Numbered from the stretch's first letter, positions 12,871 to 25,931 are shown. The stretch is DNA of 64,000 nt from Apricaphanius iberus (GCA_028564705.1 JAPXFQ010001662.1:4772001-4836000), one strand, 5' to 3'. Numbers and translations: made by a program. The notes: generated by a model not told the origin, from the sequence alone.

Positions 12871-13741
12871 TTGAAGCCTCTCATGTGTTTGTTATTTGCC
12901 TTTTTTTAAGTATTTGAACTCTCAAAAAACAATTGAGTGGCTGTCAGCTTGGAAAGTATCCTAAAAATGTTTGCCATCTTTTTTTATCTGTGGTCTGAGC
13001 TAGATAAAAATCTCTATTTTGCCTCCATCCCTCATTGTATTGCAAGTTATTCCTTGTACACAGACGGTGCTGGTAATAGCAGGGTAACCCTAGAAAATGT
13101 CTTAGCCCCAAGGGGGGATTCATGCTGAAGATTAGAGTGAATGACCTGTGCAGTTGGCTCTGTTTGCTGGGATTACCCCAACAGACATACAGACACCTTG
13201 AGGTTTTTAGTAAAGGGGAGGAAAGTCGAGAGGTACTGCTATAAGCTTTAATGCAACAGAACAGGATAAATAAGAGTTCATTCCACACACACTCATATTA
13301 ATCTATTAGATCTGGGCTCATATCATCTCACTTCATTTGAAAAACTGAAGTGTGATTTCTTTATTTTTTTGTCAGACTGCTTTTCTTACCTGCTGCTTTG
13401 AGCTTTCAGTTGGGTGATTTTGTAGACTTGGGGATCTGTGCAATCCTTTAAAGAATCCTCTCAATCATCAGCAGATGTTTTTTCCACACCAGGAGTGATT
13501 GACTTTGTAGGCTTTACCTGCATGTGTGTGTATGTGAGATTGAGAAACAGCTCAGTCGTGCTACGTTTTTAGCAGAATTACTTATACCCTGCAGTGTTCT
13601 AACATAAAGCACACTGCCTTGCAAACATCAGCAGCAGTATCCCAACCGCAGAACCTCACACAGAGAAACCAACTGTCATTAGCTGTCTGGAATGTTTGGA
13701 GTCGGGTTTCCTTAATGTCAGCCGTTCACAAGAGATGCTTT
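12871..13741. other. rbms3: Intronic sequence without recognised features
   Basis: Ordinary intron; I see nothing supportable here. Confidence 0.5.
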
Positions 13742-14398
13742 GGCCCCGTCCAAACTACTGCGTTTTCGTTTAAAAACGGAGACCTTTTGCTACATTTGCC
13801 CCTCCCATCCACACTAAAACGGCAAAAACGGAGACCCAAAACGGAGTTTAGAAACGCTGCCGACCCCGTTTTTCGTTTTGAAACTCCAGAGGGCGTTTTG
13901 GTGTGGACGTATCAAAACGGAGGACTTTAGAAACGATGACGCAGCAGATCACACTCGGCTCTATGATTGGGTGTCATCGGTCATGGCGTATCCTTCCCTG
14001 ATTCGTCAGCCACCCATCACATGACCCGTCCCCGGAAGATAACATACAAAAACAGCCTGGAGTACATTACATTAGAAACTGCAACATGGATAACGAATTA
14101 CAAGCGTTACTGACCTCATCATCGGTCCATGAAAAAAAATCTCTGGCCTTTGACATCTTTAGCAGGTACATTAGCTTGGCTACTTTCATCATATCTGAGA
14201 AATGGTCAAATTGTTTCCTGTTTATACCGGCGCGCGCATGCCCAGTGTTGGAGAATGGTCATGTGATCCGCGTTTTCAGTCGTTTTAATGTTGATGGAGA
14301 TCAATTCTAATACGCAGGGAAAACGCTAGGGTGGACGGAGAGAGTTTTCGTTTTAACTCTCCGTTTCTAAACAAAAACGCAGTAGTGTGGACGGGGCC
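13742..14398. mobile_element. 657-bp DNA transposon with ~40-bp terminal inverted repeats
   Basis: The left end ggccccgtccaaactactgc and the right end, reverse complement ggccccgtccacactactgc, extend inward as inverted repeats for about 40 bp (gttttcgttta / gtttttgttta, then aaacggag). Both ends abut TTT, a possible 3-bp duplication. The body is CpG-rich, with further scattered aaacgg-type repeats. A short + strand frame from 14086 begins MDNELQALLTSSSV and may be a transposase-gene stub. The superfamily is uncertain (PIF/Harbinger-like or hAT-like non-autonomous). Confidence 0.85.
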
Positions 14399-17300
14399 TT
14401 TGTTATAGCAAAACACTAGGGAGGACAGCCTTGGTCATTATTTGATATTCTTGAGACTTTTAATGTCCTTTTAGTTTTTTCTACCCCCCCAACTTTGTTC
14501 TGTCTGATCTGTAGCACATTTTCACCTGACAATTCCCACATTTCGGGCCTCGTTCTTACCAGGCTGGAAAAGATGCTAAGTTCATAGTTTAAAGTTCTCC
14601 TTCACTGGTGTTTTTATTAATTTTTCAGTGTTCTCTGGTATTAAAGAATGCTGTCAGAGTCGGCTTCTTTAAAATAAAAAATCCCAGTCTATTTCAGTTT
14701 ATGCCAGTTCAGTGTGGGAGTGGGCATGGAGACCCAGCAAGATGTGGGGGGCTTGCTCAGGAAGATTAATGACATGCAAGTTTTTGTCCTCTGATTGGCT
14801 AACTGCAACACTACTCTTACACTGGCTCTGTTTACTAAAATAAGTAACATGAGACACAAATTGGTGCCGGTATTTAGGCTTAGACATAGTTTACCACCCA
14901 GTTTAGGCAGCATTACCAAACAAGACCGGCTACTGGCTGCAGCAGGACTCCACCACCGCAGCTACCAGAGCTGAATGTCTTCAGGACACTACACGCCGCA
15001 GGCAGACAGGTGTACAGTGCAGTTACTCCTTGATAATTTATTGTCCTCCGCATAGCAGTATGCTTAAATCCAGCAAGTTGTCTTGTCTGATTTGAGCTAA
15101 TAGTATGTTCACGTGTAACGAGTGCTGCACCCTTCCTTCTTTTAAGTTCAACCTCGAGGCAAAGCCTGAACTGTAAGGTCTGTTGCATTCCCGTGGGCGG
15201 TCCAAAGCTAGGTAGGCGAGGCAATGAGTGCTAAGTAAGCATTATGACGTGTGGTTGTTGGGCTTTTTCAAACTCAGGCGTTGTCTGGTCTCTTTTCTCT
15301 ATGTAACTTATTCAGGGATTGGAGTTTGTATAAAATGTTCATATGCAGCATGCTTTCAGAACACAGAGTGACTGATTTTAATGAAAGATAACTTTCAGTA
15401 GTTTCAGTAGCTCCGTTTGGTGGCATGTCTTCCATCTTCCCCACCCTTACCACCAGCATCTTACAATTAAAAATAAATTCAACCCATGCCACTCTTCTGT
15501 CCTCTTTGACCAGGACCCGATGAAGTGTTTTGAGCTCTTTTGACCAGCCAAAAACTGGCCATTTTGTATTGTGCTTCAACATGGTTTTCCTAATATGAAC
15601 CACTGCTTTAACCTGTAACTGCTGTTTACTGCTATACCTGGTGGGTGGAGACAGTGCTCTGAGGGGCTGTGGATGTTCCTCTGTTTCGGCTTATGACTTA
15701 GAAAGCCAGGCAGATTTTGATTGGCTCACTCAGAGACTGAAGGCTGGATGAATTCAGAAACCCTATTCTCACTCAAAACAGCATGGATGTTTTTTTTTCA
15801 ACTTTGCATGCATATATATTCACCTGAGACGCACAATAGCACCCCAAATCCCAAAGAAAGGATTTTTTTCATAATATGGGCCCGTTAATATCAGAATACT
15901 ATAACATAAAAGATTATATATTAATATAATAGGAATCACTAAGCCAGGAACTTCTGCAAAGAAAATATAAAGTTCCCTTACTTTTTAAGGGAATTACAAG
16001 GGTTTCCTTCGTCACCAAGGTTCCTGCTCAAAATAATTTAATGTAATCTACGGTCTGGATAATAATAGACAAATTTCCAAGTTTAACACTCTCACATATG
16101 GTCATAATGTCGCATCCATCCATAAAACCTTATGTATGTTTGACTATCCATCCTTCCAGAAATCTAGCGATCCTATTTGTCTAAATATCCATACATACAA
16201 CCATATTCATTGAATCAGAATATCATTGCGATGCATATATCATACATATATATAGTTGTTGATCTAATCTGTTTATCCATCCATCCAAGAAGTGTCCATC
16301 CATCCTTCCATTTAAAACCCTGGACTAGCCATCTGTGCAATTTCAAGGAGGGTATGATGAACTGTTGTTAAAACAGGTAGTTTCAAGGCTTCCATACAAA
16401 TTTTTGCTCATACAGTCAAAAAATATTATTGAATTCGAATAAAAAAATATATTGACCATGAAAGTAATAAATTACCTCCTTAGTGTTGTTTTATACCAGA
16501 CAGTTTTTGGTTTTGTTTGATCAAAAAGCAAAAGCTGTTTTATTGATAGAATAAGCCCCTTTAGTTTGATTCTAGTTCCCTGAGCAGACTTTTCAGCTAA
16601 CCTTATCTGGAGTCCGAGTAACACCAGCCCTGAAGGTAAATCACTTTAATAGCACATTGAGTGTGCTGGACATCCTTCAGCTCTAATGGATCCAGCAGTA
16701 AAAACACTCACTATTTGCTTGACATTTATGTGTGTGTCCCACCTGTTATACAGTTTTCATATCTAATCAGCAAATTCACAGAGCAAGTAATGCATAGTAG
16801 TGGATAGTGATCAGGATTTTTCCATTCTGAGCTTTTTATTTAGATGGAACATTCATTAAAGTGTTTTTTTTGTTTTGTTCAGTTTTTTTACAGGATTTCT
16901 TATTTACTGTACATTTCCTTTGGTTACTGCATCTACATCAATGTGTTTTACAGTAAGGAAGGGTACATTTTCTCATCTCTCGTCTTGTACAGGATCTATA
17001 CCCCCACTAAATCATGTGCATACACTAAGGAGCTCTGTAAACATCACCTCATACATTTGTAACAGATCGTGGGTCAGCAGCATCTGTTATCTTCCTCTGC
17101 TCATATGGGATAAATCTGAAACATATATCATCTATTTGTGTCAATCGCCTTTTTATTTTATTTCCTCTCAAGCTTGTCAATGAAGCAACACACACATAGT
17201 AAAAACCTGCCCCCTTACAAACACAAAAAATCGAAATCACAAATCGGCTTAACTCTCCCTGACATGTCTGTGAATTAAGCCTTTCCGTTGCTCTCCCTTT

Positions 17301-19049
17301 TCCATTATATAGGCATTGTCAAAGGCTGACTCAGTAACAGGTAGCCCACAGCTTCTTCTGCTTCCTTTTTGTCCTTTCCGTACTATTTCCTTTTCTCCCT
17401 GTTGTCTCCTTTTGCGCTTTCTCTGAGTGTCTTCTCAACTTTTCTGCCTTTTTCATCCCTCCATTTGCCTGTCTTTTGGCTGATTGTCTTCAGCATGACC
17501 TCCATCAGCTATTTCCTTAATAACATTCCCATGTCCTTATGCGGTTTCTCTTAGTCCACCCTTTCTTTTACTTGCAATAAAAATCAGTTGTTGGATGGCT
17601 AAAGATATTTTCCATATGATACTATTTTTTGCTTGTTTTTTATTATGTTAAATTGTAATCATTATAAATTTTATTAACTACAAATGTTCAGATTTTAACA
17701 CAATTCACGTGGATAGTTTACCATGAAACCCATGTCACATCAAGTATGGTACTGGTGATATAAAAGCTCTTTTTTTTTCATGAATTCACTCCATTGGTTT
17801 TACAAGTGTATTTAATTTAAATTGCTTTATTTTTCTTTGTCACAGTGACTAACAAAAAGGACTGCTGTTCTGCAAGCATTGGCTACTACATAAGGATAGA
17901 AACAAAGTTGCGTCCAGTAACATTCTTTTACTGTTGCCATTTTAAAAAGCTTTAAGCAATATAGCAGCTCTTGGAAACTTCATATAGACCAATAAATACA
18001 AGTGCAGAGTTATATTGTGCACAGGTTTTTATGCAGCTCTCCTTTCTTCATACTGTGGTTTCATTGAGTCAGACTTTTGTTTATGGGGGCTTATTCAGCA
18101 GTTCAGTACCAATGTTGTTTGTTTGCTTTGTTTACTATCACTTTCTATCAGCACTGTGCTGTAGGCCGCATTTCTTAATATTTCCCTTCATTTTAAGGAA
18201 GATTTAAAGCGTTTGTTAGAATTTTTGAAAACTGTTGTTTTGGTTTTACAAAGGTCTTTCATAGATTTACGTTGGACTGTGTCTGCTTTTTTTACCCTCA
18301 TTGCTTAGCATTTTAAGTATATTAATGGTAATTTAGTTTAAGGTTTGCTGTGTTACAAGACAGCTGCCTGGTGCACACTGTGGTTTCTGTCAAATATCAG
18401 CTAGGACAGGCTCCAGCCCCCTGCAGGATAAAAAGGCTGTGGACAAAGGATGATACAGCATAGTATACCCACAGCTGTTAGCATTTGCTTGGTTGAAATA
18501 CATAGAAAAATAATCTTGTCACCTACAGTAGTGCAATACATGTAGTGGAACCAGTGTTGTGAGTAATTGTTGCTGAAATATTTAATGCAATTTGTTATTT
18601 TTATTAATAAAAAACTGTTGTTAAAAAGGTATTTCCTTTTTTTGTTACTCACCATATTTTAGTTGATTACAAGACTCCTATTGATTGGTGTTCAGAATAA
18701 AATCCTTCAGCTTGTTGCTTTGCTTCTTATTGCAAAAATTGTTGATATGGATTGTTTCTACTCTTAGATGTTGTGGTGCTAGTGGGATTCATTCACAATG
18801 TATCAAATGGGAAAAGGTGCAGAGACAGGAGGAGAAAGAGGTGCAAAGATTCTGAGCTTGAGTATACAACTCTAAGCAGCTGCATCAAGGACGAATAGAC
18901 TCTTTGTTTAGGGTTCTAGGTTTGGAAACTAATTAAAACAAGCCACAAATGTAAAAAAAAACAACAAAAAAAACACCACAGATCCCACTCAGTCATTATT
19001 TAGTAAACAAAAGCTCTCAAAACAGGACAAACTGTGCGCGGAAAAATTA
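14399..19049. other. rbms3: Intronic sequence with unresolved repeat fragments
   Basis: About 15650-15890 ends in tttcataatatgggcccgtt, like a common fish transposon terminus on the - strand; I could not place its partner. ATCC-rich degenerate simple sequence lies at about 16140-16330. The rest is AT-rich intron with no coding support. Confidence 0.4.
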
Positions 19050-19800
19050 TGTACATCCTTTGTAACTCCATGGGGTATAAGAGGGAATGTATCTGCCAGG
19101 TGGTTCTAATCCAATAACCCTTATAAACTGCTTATTAGCAAGTGTGACCATCTCTGTAAAAGCAGGGGTTTTGACAGTTCACTGACCTGGAGCATACACA
19201 ATGCCGAGAAGGAAAGCAATGACCTTAAAAAAGCAATAGTTTATGTTCATCACTTTGGGAACAGTTAAGTTAATTTCTTTAAAACATTAAGTAATTTATT
19301 CTATTGTAAGATTAAATCTTTTTCGAGAAAGAATGGTATAGCAAATTCACCCCAGGGTCAGACCGTGGAACAACCAACAGCTCCAACTCAGACTCTACAG
19401 TCCTGTCATACCATATCTGTTATTAAAATGCATTGCAGTAGAATCGTAAAAAGACGTGACTTATATGGCTGGTTCATTACTAATGCAAGGAATGCCTGTC
19501 CTTTATACATAGGAGACAAAAGTAGAGCTGTCTGCCCATAATACACAAACAGCATATCAATACAAAGACTTCTTGCCAGCTGTTTATCATGTTGGTGGAT
19601 CGTTGATAATTTGGGTCTGTTTTGCAGTGAAAGGACCTGAAGTACTCTCCATTAATATTCTTGGGTCAAAAGAGGAAATCTCTTGAACAACAAGGGCTTG
19701 ATCTAAATTAGATCAACAACAAGAAAGCAATCCCAAATACAGCATCAAATAATATCGAGTGTAGGCAATGATAGGGAAATGCTGTCACAGGTAACTGCAA
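19050..19800 (+). mobile_element. Degraded Tc1/mariner element of a third lineage
   Basis: It carries in order the 5' leader (gtgtgaccatctctgtaaaa, acctggagcatacacaatg), a transposase start at 19201 (MPRRKAMTLKKQ then a stop), agcaaattcaccccagggtc, acacaaacagcatatcaata and gataatttgggtctgttttg. It then reaches the ctgaagtactctcc/tcaaa region. The order follows a common fish Tc1 transposase. Large deletions and stops make it non-functional. Confidence 0.8.
19201..19700 (+). pseudogene. Tc1 transposase pseudogene
   Basis: From ATG 19201 the frame reads MPRRKAMTLKKQ followed by an in-frame TAG. Later pieces match the transposase in shifted frames: the sequence around 19340-19370 corresponds to the SKFTPRSDR motif, and about 19600-19640 to the IWVCFA segment near the second catalytic Asp. 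Most of the DDE domain is missing. Confidence 0.7.
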
Positions 19801-21781
19801 TATTTAATTTTTTTATCCTGAAATTAAAATGGAATTTTGGAAAAAAATAAAATAGAATAAAACAAAAGCTGGCCCAAATACTGAACTTTTAATGCTACAC
19901 GGTTTGTCTTCACAGCTAATGATTTCTAACTTGTGTTTCAAGAGTGAGGAAAAAATGCACGCTGTTCTGATCTCAGCTTTCCAACCAGTGCTTTTGATGT
20001 TTTGCAGTTGTAACTCAAGAGGTATCACAGAAGGTTTTGGTACAGAAAGGGAGGAAAACTGTGGAAGAGGAGGAGTAGGAAGGAAAGAGTCAGCTGGCTG
20101 TGTTGTGAATGCAGGGTGTAGACAAGCAGAGCGATTCTGACAGGCTGTGTCTGCACAGTTTGTTCTCCAATAGGCCCACACAGAGTCACCAGTGGGGTGC
20201 ACACATGCACACTCTCACAAACGCGCACTATCGAGCTGACACCTCACGCACTCACAGACGCTGTCAGTCAAGCTACACACAGTGTGCTGCCAGGTTATCA
20301 GCACGCATACACAAACTATTACATTTTTAGTACAGACACACACACAGCAAAGTAAGAAGAGAGGCGAGTGGAACACTGGAAAGGACTGGTTTTGAATGGT
20401 CTCCTCCCAATGCTTCAGTTCTGGGGAAATGGAGCTATCATGACGGAGGATAAAAGAGCAACAATGGTTTCATCACTTTCTCTCATGTTTCACTGCACCA
20501 TGAAAAAGAAGCTTCTGGCGGTCTCATCCACCCATTAGGGAAAACATGATGTGCATTAAACCAAGAAGAGGAAGCTGAAGAGTGAGCATTTGAGAGACAG
20601 TGAGGACAACCTGAGAGGGAGAGCGAACCCTCTGTGCTGGTACGTAAACCACAGAACTAGATTATTCTGAAGGGGCACCCCTGCTCCTCTCCCGTGCAGT
20701 GCAGCCCTGACTGAATAAAAACAAGCTGAACCATTTTATGACCCTAACCCTACAGAAAATTTGAATTTGAGCAAATACCACAATGAAACTCTGTTATATT
20801 AAGGGCTCAGACATATAGTTTATTTTATTTTATTTTTTGTAAAAAAAAAAAAGGTGTCAATAAAGCTTATTTCACCTGCTAAATCTCCAGGTTTTAGACA
20901 GAGCCCAAACTCACATAGCTGAGTTCAGCAAGCAATCTTTCCAGCCCAGTATATAAAAAAGCCATGGGTGTTGTTTGCACCCGTTTACTGAACATTCTGA
21001 GATGCTACAGATCAATTAATTAACCACACAATGCTGTTATAAGATCACATAAGCAACTTGATAGATGGCTAACACACATTAGTATTACCATGTAGCCACT
21101 TACTTCTCTGTCCATCAGACGTCTTTGTTGTTGGAAATGATCCAACTGCTGTTCTTTCGGAATGTAGAATAATGTCCTGTAATCCATGCAGCAAAATGGG
21201 CGTTTTCACAGAGAATGTAAAATTCCAACAAAAAACAAAAAAAAGTGGTTTAAGCTGTGCAGTCAAAAAAAGTTTTTAAATAAAGAGGGGAGAAAAGATT
21301 CTTTCATTGCTTGGAGGTTTGATTTGAACTTATTTTTACAAGCAAGGAGGAATAGGTTACAGAATATTTGCAACAGCTGAATCCTGCCTTCCACCAACTG
21401 ACTGACTACTTTATAGATTCCGACAACCTTGCTATCATCTCTACCCTATCAGTAAACATTTCTCCATGGTGAAGTTTCCAAACTCTCAGGTGCCTTCGTC
21501 TGATAGGACAGGCACAAACCTAGGACACGTCAGGACATCCAGTGCTCCGAGGGTAGTTTCCGTGGCAACACTAGACGTAGCGATTCTAATATCAGTTTAT
21601 TCAACCTAACCTAATATTATACAGTGTCACACAATCAGACTATCACTATATCATGAAGAAATGGCGCACAGTTAGCTCAGTATTTTAGAATACACCGAAA
21701 AGACCATTCTTAATATAAATTTCCAGAGGTAGGCCGCCTTCTCTGGAGGGGCGGTGCAGACATCTCTAGCACTTGCTTGTT

Positions 21782-21807
21782 TTCACTTAGTGACATCACT
21801 AAGTGAA
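21782..21807. repeat. Perfect 12-bp inverted repeat, 2-nt loop
   Basis: ttcacttagtga, loop ca, then its exact reverse complement. Confidence 0.95.
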
Positions 21808-21881
21808 CAGTTTAAACACTCAGTTGTTTTCTATGAGAGGGAGGGGTAGCTGCTCAGACAGCAGAATTCAGGATTACTCAT

Positions 21882-21926
21882 GTAGCTCATACAAGTCTTT
21901 AAAATTTAAAGACTTGTATAAGCTAC
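21882..21926. repeat. 45-bp near-perfect palindrome
   Basis: The arms gtagctcatacaagtcttta and the following aa pair with 21905-21926 with one mismatch and a 1-nt centre. It lies 75 bp right of another hairpin. Confidence 0.95.
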
Positions 21927-23602
21927 TTTTATATATTTGCTTGATGCTTTAAAAGATAATTGAGTTTTAATTCTGAAGGTAAAGCTAGCTTTAGATTCAA
22001 CAGTGCTTAAATCAAGATCTGAAGGTGAGAAAGACTGTGTTAAAGATTCACAGATAGGTGTATTTAGACACTAACTCAGTTGCCATGAAGACTGGTTACA
22101 GATGTAAGGTTAAAAGACTTGGAGGACAACATGGGTGTTGCTTTTTGAGTATTCAAAACTAATTGTGATTCGTACAAAGTCCACAGGACTGTTGTTTAAA
22201 TTTTGTTGAAACTGGTAAAGTAGCTAATGCAATGTGGATCTAACAGAATACAAGTCAGACTTTTGAAATGCATGTATTTGGGTTGGAGCCAAACCTGAAT
22301 ACTGTGTTATGAAAGGCCCATTTTTTTATGAATACTTATTTCAAACAAATACTTTAAAAACTATTTTGGGAACAAGAAAAATTTGATGTCAATAAGCTGC
22401 ATGTCCTCATAGTACCGCAGTGCACATGCCGTGGATGTGTGAGTGAGTGACGTTCAAGAGTCAGGGGGAGTGGAGTGGGATGTAAAAGAGGTGACAAAAA
22501 GTGTGGACTTGTGGGAGATATTTCGTATGTTTAAGTTACTCTTTTAGTCTTTTGAAGACAGCAAGATGTGGGCTGAAGCTATAAGCTAATTATTCTTAGC
22601 ATTGCTTCCCGTCATACTGAAACTCCCCACGTGGCTTTGGGCAACCGAATAGACAAGACTGTGCCTGCCTCTGCGGAGGCAGAGATATATATCATCTGTC
22701 AACATCTGTCATGCATAATCATGGGCACTTAAAACATCCTCTCCTGCTACTGTCCCTCCACAAGCACCAATCCCGCCACTAGCACCAATCATCATCAGAG
22801 CCATCCTCTGTGGTTCAACCAAGGATGAAGCAATGGTTATGTAATTTTATTTTTAATGACGTTCCTTGTTGCATATTTATTGCTGGATTTATGGAAAAAC
22901 ATCAACCAGTATTGTTTATCCCTAATTATTATAATGAATACTTATAATAACATGTAACAACATATTATAAACATCAACTGCAAGTGTAACACAAAGAAAT
23001 TAGATTTTTAGGCCTATTTTGTATTTTACTCGAATACAAATGTAAATACTTCTCTCCCACAACAAATACATATACAAATACCGGCTGCTTTGAACACCCC
23101 TATCATGTATACACCTAAGTCTATTTGGAGTTGAACTGAACTGCACATCTTTTGATCAGACTAATGGACCCAGATTATGTGGTTACAAAATCTAATTTGT
23201 CTGCATGTAAACTCTAAACAAGAAATTGAGTACGATAGCCGAGCCAATAGAAAGTAACGAAACCATGAAAGCAGGAATAACACCAGTACACAAAAATAAA
23301 AACACTGCAGCAACATGTGTTACACAATCAAACAGCACCATAAACACAAAATGTTCTGTGTTGCAGCATTGTTGTTGTCCATTTCTTCGCTCATTGTGAA
23401 TATCCTGCTTTTCTAAGTCTGCTGCCAGCATTTATTTATTATCTGTGTGACTCTCTAGTCCAGCTGGAAGAATGTCGGTGCGAAAGGGTGCAGGTTGCCA
23501 TCTATTGTCACATAGTTTATTGCCAAAATTCGATTTAGATGTGCCTGTAAACCTACAGGCTAATTTATGTTGATTGTTTTCAACAACCTATTCAAATTGT
23601 TG

Positions 23603-23614
23603 TATACCTCTAAG
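23603..23614 (+). repeat. Left target-site duplication of the Penelope-like element
   Basis: tatacctctaag, repeated exactly at 25932-25943 just outside the other end. Confidence 0.85.
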
Positions 23615-23647
23615 CCTGTGAATATTCTCATTCATCCAGGTCATGGT

Positions 23648-23909
23648 TATCTCAAGGAAATTTCAATCAAACGCAACTGGACTTGGTAATTTGTCTTGGA
23701 AGACGTTTCACCTCTTATCCAAGAGGCTTAAGCGGTTCATGCTCGCCGCTGACCAGGCTGGGACTGGTCCAACTAACTGGTGTGGAGACTCAGCTATTTA
23801 ACCTCTTGGAGGGCTTTTACAAGAATCATTATGTCATTGGATCCTTTGTGCTCCATGTCTTAATGACGGTCGTTGGCGTGTCGCCTATTGGTGGAGGTTA
23901 GGTTTCAGC
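23648..23909 (+). repeat. Left terminal repeat of the Penelope-like element
   Basis: The reverse complement matches 25670-25931 nearly throughout. Small differences occur, for example near 23728-23735 and 23836-23842. It ends at ggtttcagc, next to the coding region. Confidence 0.9.
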
Positions 23910-23910
23910 A

Positions 23911-25665
23911 CTGAGCAAGGAGCACAACATCACAATCCTTCCAGCAGACAAAGGTAGATGCACAGTTGTGCTCAATACAACTGATTACCACACCAAGATC
24001 TTTGCACTACTGAATGACTCTAACACGTAAGAAACTCTGAAACGAGACCCCATGAGTGGGTACAAAAAGAAGGTGATAGAATGTTTACAACAACTACAAA
24101 AAGAAGGCATGATTGACAAAACACAATACTACCGGCTTTACCCCCATGACTCAATTCCTTGCTTATATGGACTCCCCAAGATCCATAAAGAAGGGGCCCC
24201 GCTGAGGCCCATTGTCAGCAGTATAAACTCTGTCACATACAATATAGCCAAACACATAGCTAATATCCTGGCACCTCTGGTAGGCAACACCCCACACCAC
24301 ATCCAAAACTCCATAGACTTTGTGAACAAAGTCCGGAATCTAAAAATGGATCCAGATGAGACAATGGTTTCCTATGACGTGACTTCATTGTTCACCTGTA
24401 TTCCTACCATGGAGGCCTTGGTCACAGTAAGAGAACGACTTACACAGGACAACTCCCTCCAAAACAGAACAAAACTCAAACCAGAACACATTTGCCAACT
24501 TCTGGAATTGTGCCTGAACACCACATATTTCCAGTTCAATGGCAAGTTTTATAGACAGAAACACGGCTGTGCCATGGGCTCACCAGTTTCTCCAATTGTG
24601 GCAAATTTATACATGGAGGAGGTAGAGTGCAGAGCTTTGAACTCCTTTGAAGGAATAACACCTAGCCACTGGTTCAGATACGTAGATGACACATGGGTTA
24701 AAATCAAAACCAAAGAGGTGCAAGCCTTTACTGAACACATAAACTCAGTGGACAGAAACATCAAATTCACCAGAGAAGATGTCAAGGACAATAGTTTGCC
24801 CTTTTTAGATTGTGTCGTCCAGAGGAGAAAGGACAGAAGGCTCCACATTGGGGTATACAGAAAACCCACACACACAGACCAATACCTACTTTTTGACTCA
24901 CACCACCCACTGGAACACAAGCTTAGTGTTATCAGGACCCTGCAACACAGAGCTGATAACATACCCACCAGCTCACAGGCCCAAGGGGAAGAACGCAAGC
25001 ACGTGAGAGACACCCTCACAACTTGTGGTTACCCCAGCTGGACTTTTGTGAAAACTGCAGCTAGTTCCAGAAGGAAAGCCAACAAAGTGGTTGAAAAAGA
25101 AAACAAACGAAACAATGTAGTCATTCCATATGTGTCTGGGATTTCTGAAAAACTCAGGAGGATTTTTAACAAACACAGTATCCCTGTGTATTTCAAACCC
25201 AGCAACACACTCAGACAGAGACTAGTACATCCCAAGGACAGAACACCACACGCACACAAAAGCAACCTGGTGTATGCAATCCAATGCAATGAAGAATGCA
25301 AGGACCTCTACATTGGTGAAACCAAACAACCACTGTACAAACGCATGGCCCAACACAGGAGAGCAAACTCCTCAGGCATGGACTCTGCTGTTCATTTACA
25401 TCTCAAGGAGAAAGCCCACTCTTTTGAGGACAGCAATGTCCAGATATTAGACAGAGAGGACAGATGGTTTGAAAGAGGAGTAAAAGAAGCCATCTATGTA
25501 AAAGTAGAGAAACCATCGCTAAATAGAGGAGGCCTGAGACATCACCTATCTCCAATTTACAATGCTGCCCTTTCATCCCTCCCCAGGAGACTCAACAACT
25601 TAGCCTCTAATAACAGAAACAACTGTGACTCCAATGACTGTCGTCAAAACACAATAGGGCACTAA
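23911..25665 (+). pseudogene. Penelope-like RT/GIY-YIG protein, N-terminally truncated with one early stop
   Basis: The frame opens at 23911 (LSKEHNITILPADKGRCTVV) and is interrupted by TAA at 24028-24030. It then runs uninterrupted from ATG 24052 for 537 codons. By residue of the 537-aa part: LYGLPKIHKE 38-47 and LRPIVSS 51-57 (RT fingers); SYDVTSLF 107-114 with the first catalytic Asp at 109; CAMGSPVSP 173-181; the YVDD box 210-213 with the other catalytic Asp residues; FLDC 251-254. A GIY-YIG domain follows, with LVYAI 406-410, Cys 412 and 416, LYIGE 419-423, Arg 431, His 435, Glu 479 and Asn 491. This order is specific to Penelope-like elements, which prime at nicked DNA. The catalytic residues look intact; the stop and missing N-terminus suggest the copy is dead or nearly so. 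Confidence 0.93.
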
Positions 25666-25669
25666 TGAA

Positions 25670-25931
25670 GCCGAAACCTAACCTCCACCAATAGGCGACA
25701 CGCCAACGACCGTCATTAAGACATGGAGCACAAAGGATCACATGACATAATGATTCTTGTAAAAGCCCTCCAAGAGGTTAAATAGCTGAGTCTCCACACC
25801 AGTTAGTTGGACCAGTCCCAGCCTGGTCAGCGGCGAGCATGAACTGATGAAGCCTCTTGGATAAGAGGTGAAACGTCTTCCAAGACAAATTACCAAGTCC
25901 AGTTGCGTTTGATTGAAATTTCCTTGAGATA
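25670..25931 (-). repeat. Right terminal repeat of the Penelope-like element
   Basis: Inverted partner of 23648-23909, starting 5 bp after the stop codon and ending tttccttgagata at the duplication. Confidence 0.9.

Larger units (their letters stand above)
19801..23602. other. rbms3: Intronic sequence with two short hairpins
   Basis: No gene recognised. Inverted repeats at 21782-21807 and 21882-21926 are listed separately. The open frames around 19813-20330 overlap CA-rich sequence and have no family resemblance. Confidence 0.45.
23615..25931 (+). mobile_element. Penelope-like retroelement with inverted terminal repeats
   Basis: This is a complete insertion unit: 12-bp direct duplications outside, about 260-bp terminal repeats in inverted orientation, and one long + strand frame with reverse transcriptase and GIY-YIG endonuclease domains between. 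Penelope-like elements are known to carry variably oriented terminal repeats and 10-15-bp duplications. The left end has about 33 extra bp (23615-23647) that the right end lacks. Coding sequence begins abruptly next to the left repeat without an N-terminus, so the copy is 5'-truncated. Confidence 0.93.

Noticed and set aside
16140..16330. CRISPR-like spaced repeats
   Set aside because: The recurring atccatcc units are irregular simple sequence in a vertebrate intron without spacer structure.
19813..20330. Cluster of overlapping frames on both strands, up to 129 codons
   Set aside because: Driven by CA-rich and purine-rich sequence; no conserved motif and no consistent frame.
24138..25301. 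Several - strand open frames (63-156 codons) opposite the Penelope-like RT
   Set aside because: They are antisense shadows of the real + strand coding frame and show no domain of their own.
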